Shown here one piece after another: positions 15,801-17,151 of a stretch of 17,151 nucleotides of DNA. Below the pieces are notes generated by a model. It was not told the origin of the DNA. It made no database searches and worked only from the letters and a program-made list of their open reading frames with translations. This stretch comes from Coraliomargarita sp. CAG:312 (lineage in GTDB: Bacteria > Verrucomicrobiota > Verrucomicrobiia > Opitutales > Intestinicryptomonadaceae), in contig FR901636.1 in assembly GCA_000438015.1 (NCBI GenBank), positions 48,098 to 65,248 of the forward strand, read 5' to 3'. Within the stretch, counting starts at the first letter, position 1. Each line of letters begins with the position of its first letter. The position numbers and the translations under genes were made by a program.

Positions 15801-16943
15801 ATGGGGAGATTAAAAAAATATTTTTCCGCCTTTTGCGGAGTAGCGTTAGTTTTTTCAGTTTCTGCGGCACAATCCGAAGCAGGCGGGCCGTATATAAAGA
15901 AACACTCAAGCCCTCCAAGCGTGAAATTGGACGAACCGCCAAAATTGGACGACGCAAATTCTTTTTCAATGATATTGCTCGGCGATCCGCAAAGCTATGT
16001 AAAATTTGACTTTAACCAACCGTTGTTCGAGTTTATGACAGCCTGGTGTGCAGCCCAAAAGGACAAGCTAAATGTAAAAACAGTTCTTTGCACCGGAGAC
16101 CTCGTTGAACAAAACGACATTGTCATATCGAACGGAGGCAACCTTTACGGCGGACAGGAATGCGGCAACCAACCAAGCTCTCTCCAGTGGAAATCCGTAT
16201 CACGCGCCTTTGAAAGGCTCGACAATATCTATCCGTATATAGTAGCCACTGGGAATCACGACTACGGTTATGACGCCTCCGAAACGCGCCAAACGCAATT
16301 CGGCAAATACTTTGACGTTTCCCGCAACAATATACTATGGAGCCGCCATTTGATTTCGGCATTTCCCAACTCCGAAGGACGCGCTACGCTTGAAAATTCT
16401 GCCTATGAATTTCCCGCCAAAAACTGGGGAAAAATTATCGTTCTAGTCCTTGAATTTTCTCCGCGCGACGAAGTTCTGGAATGGGCAAAGAAACTGTGTT
16501 CGCGCAAAGAATTTTCCTCCTCAAGAATAATAGTTTTAACCCATGCAATACTGAACACCAAAGGCGAGCTTATAACAAAAGACAAATACAAAGCCGCCTG
16601 CAATTCCGGGAAAGAAATTTTCGATAAATTTATGTCGCAATGCCCGAACGTAAAGCTTGCCATTTGCGGACACGCCGGGAACGAAAAAACAATGGCTTCG
16701 TTCAGGATAGAAAAGCGTGCCGACGGCGGAAACCTGCCTATTATGATGTTTAATTCTCAGGCTATTTCTGGATGGAATGGCAACGGCGGGGACTGTTGGC
16801 TGAGGATATTGGAGTTCAAGCCGGACGGGAAAACCCTATCAGTCAAGACGTATTCTCCGCTTTTTGCGGCGTCGCAAAAAACACAGCATTTAGCGTGGGA
16901 AAAATCGCCGGAACACGAGTTCGACATCGAAATTGAAAGGTAG
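15801..16943 (+). CDS. Exported calcineurin-like metallophosphoesterase with altered metal ligands
   Basis: This 380-residue protein has a signal peptide of about 22-27 residues (basic MGRLKK, then a hydrophobic stretch ending near SAAQSEA), so it acts outside the cytoplasm. The metallophosphoesterase core is visible: GDPQ at 61-64, TGDLVEQND at 98-106, GNHDYG at 151-156, LTHA at 246-249, and CGHAGNE at 289-295. These correspond to the family's GDxH, GDxxD/N, GNHD, H and GHxH motifs, but Gln64 replaces the first-motif His and Gly293 replaces the last His. From memory, GDxQ forms are common among large secreted phosphoesterases of this group, so the enzyme may still be active. It is predicted to cleave a phosphoester; the substrate is unknown. 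It appears to stand alone. The upstream leader has no Shine-Dalgarno sequence, and the ATG gives the expected signal peptide. Confidence 0.85.
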   Translation: MGRLKKYFSAFCGVALVFSVSAAQSEAGGPYIKKHSSPPSVKLDEPPKLDDANSFSMILLGDPQSYVKFDFNQPLFEFMTAWCAAQKDKLNVKTVLCTGDLVEQNDIVISNGGNLYGGQECGNQPSSLQWKSVSRAFERLDNIYPYIVATGNHDYGYDASETRQTQFGKYFDVSRNNILWSRHLISAFPNSEGRATLENSAYEFPAKNWGKIIVLVLEFSPRDEVLEWAKKLCSRKEFSSSRIIVLTHAILNTKGELITKDKYKAACNSGKEIFDKFMSQCPNVKLAICGHAGNEKTMASFRIEKRADGGNLPIMMFNSQAISGWNGNGGDCWLRILEFKPDGKTLSVKTYSPLFAASQKTQHLAWEKSPEHEFDIEIER

Positions 16944-17151
16944 CCTACTGCTATTTCCCAAGCAAAATAATTGCGCCAGCAACCCGGCGCAGCAACTTAT
17001 AAATACGGAGGCAGTTTGCCCGCCCCTCCCTACCGAAGCGCAAAAAAGTTGCAAAACAGCGCGCATTTCGGCAGCAGGCAATCATGCCGCACAAAGACAG
17101 ATAAGTCTGCGGAAATCCGTGCAGGATGAGCAACATGAAGCGTCCATTTAC
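16944..17151. other. Window end: no supported gene, one open minus-strand frame
   Basis: A minus-strand frame is open from the window edge to a TAG at 16951-16953 (67 codons). Its product ends in a basic then hydrophobic stretch and holds six cysteines. It could be the C-terminus of a gene converging on the phosphoesterase with a 7-base gap, but no family is recognised and chance is a fair explanation. No terminator is visible. Confidence 0.2.

Overview
The window looks like a bacterial chromosome segment of moderate GC, most likely from a Verrucomicrobiota (Opitutales-like) or related PVC-group organism. That placement is an inference. It rests on the flavour of the uL13 protein, on a large EF-hand protein of a type I remember from Verrucomicrobia and Planctomycetes, and on secreted glycosidases with no SusC/SusD partners nearby. 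Most starts lack a clear Shine-Dalgarno sequence.

Layout. (1) <1-1685, minus strand: the N-terminal 561 codons of a large uncharacterised protein with one good EF-hand loop and two CxxC pairs; its 3' end lies outside the window. (2) A divergent intergenic region (1686-1854) carries a TATAAT box and repeated GCAAATAAA words. (3) 1855-6921, plus strand: a three-gene secreted glycoside hydrolase operon made of two tandem GH30 paralogues and one GH2 enzyme, closed by a strong hairpin terminator. (4) 7125-7952: rplM-rpsI, with its own promoter and terminator. (5) 8205-13581: a tight arginine biosynthesis operon, argC-argJ-argB-argD-argF, closed by a textbook terminator. (6) 13905-14906: a DEDDh exonuclease fused to a BRCT domain. 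(7) 14975-15051: an initiator tRNA (CAU) with an A:U pair replacing one of the three conserved G:C pairs of the anticodon stem, followed by a terminator. (8) 15090-15800: about 700 bases with no supported gene. (9) 15801-16943: an exported calcineurin-like metallophosphoesterase with two altered metal-ligand motifs. The last 200 bases hold nothing I can support.

How the genes work together. ArgJ recycles acetyl groups from N-acetylornithine onto glutamate, ArgB, ArgC and ArgD turn N-acetylglutamate into N-acetylornithine, and ArgF makes citrulline; argG and argH are not here. The GH30 and GH2 proteins all have signal peptides and probably attack one polysaccharide outside the cytoplasm, with a beta-1,6-linked galactan or similar glycan as the best guess. 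The ribosomal protein genes and the initiator tRNA are housekeeping, but the tRNA is the most unusual object in the window. I did not find a clearly new multi-gene system; most of the window is ordinary housekeeping and catabolic content.
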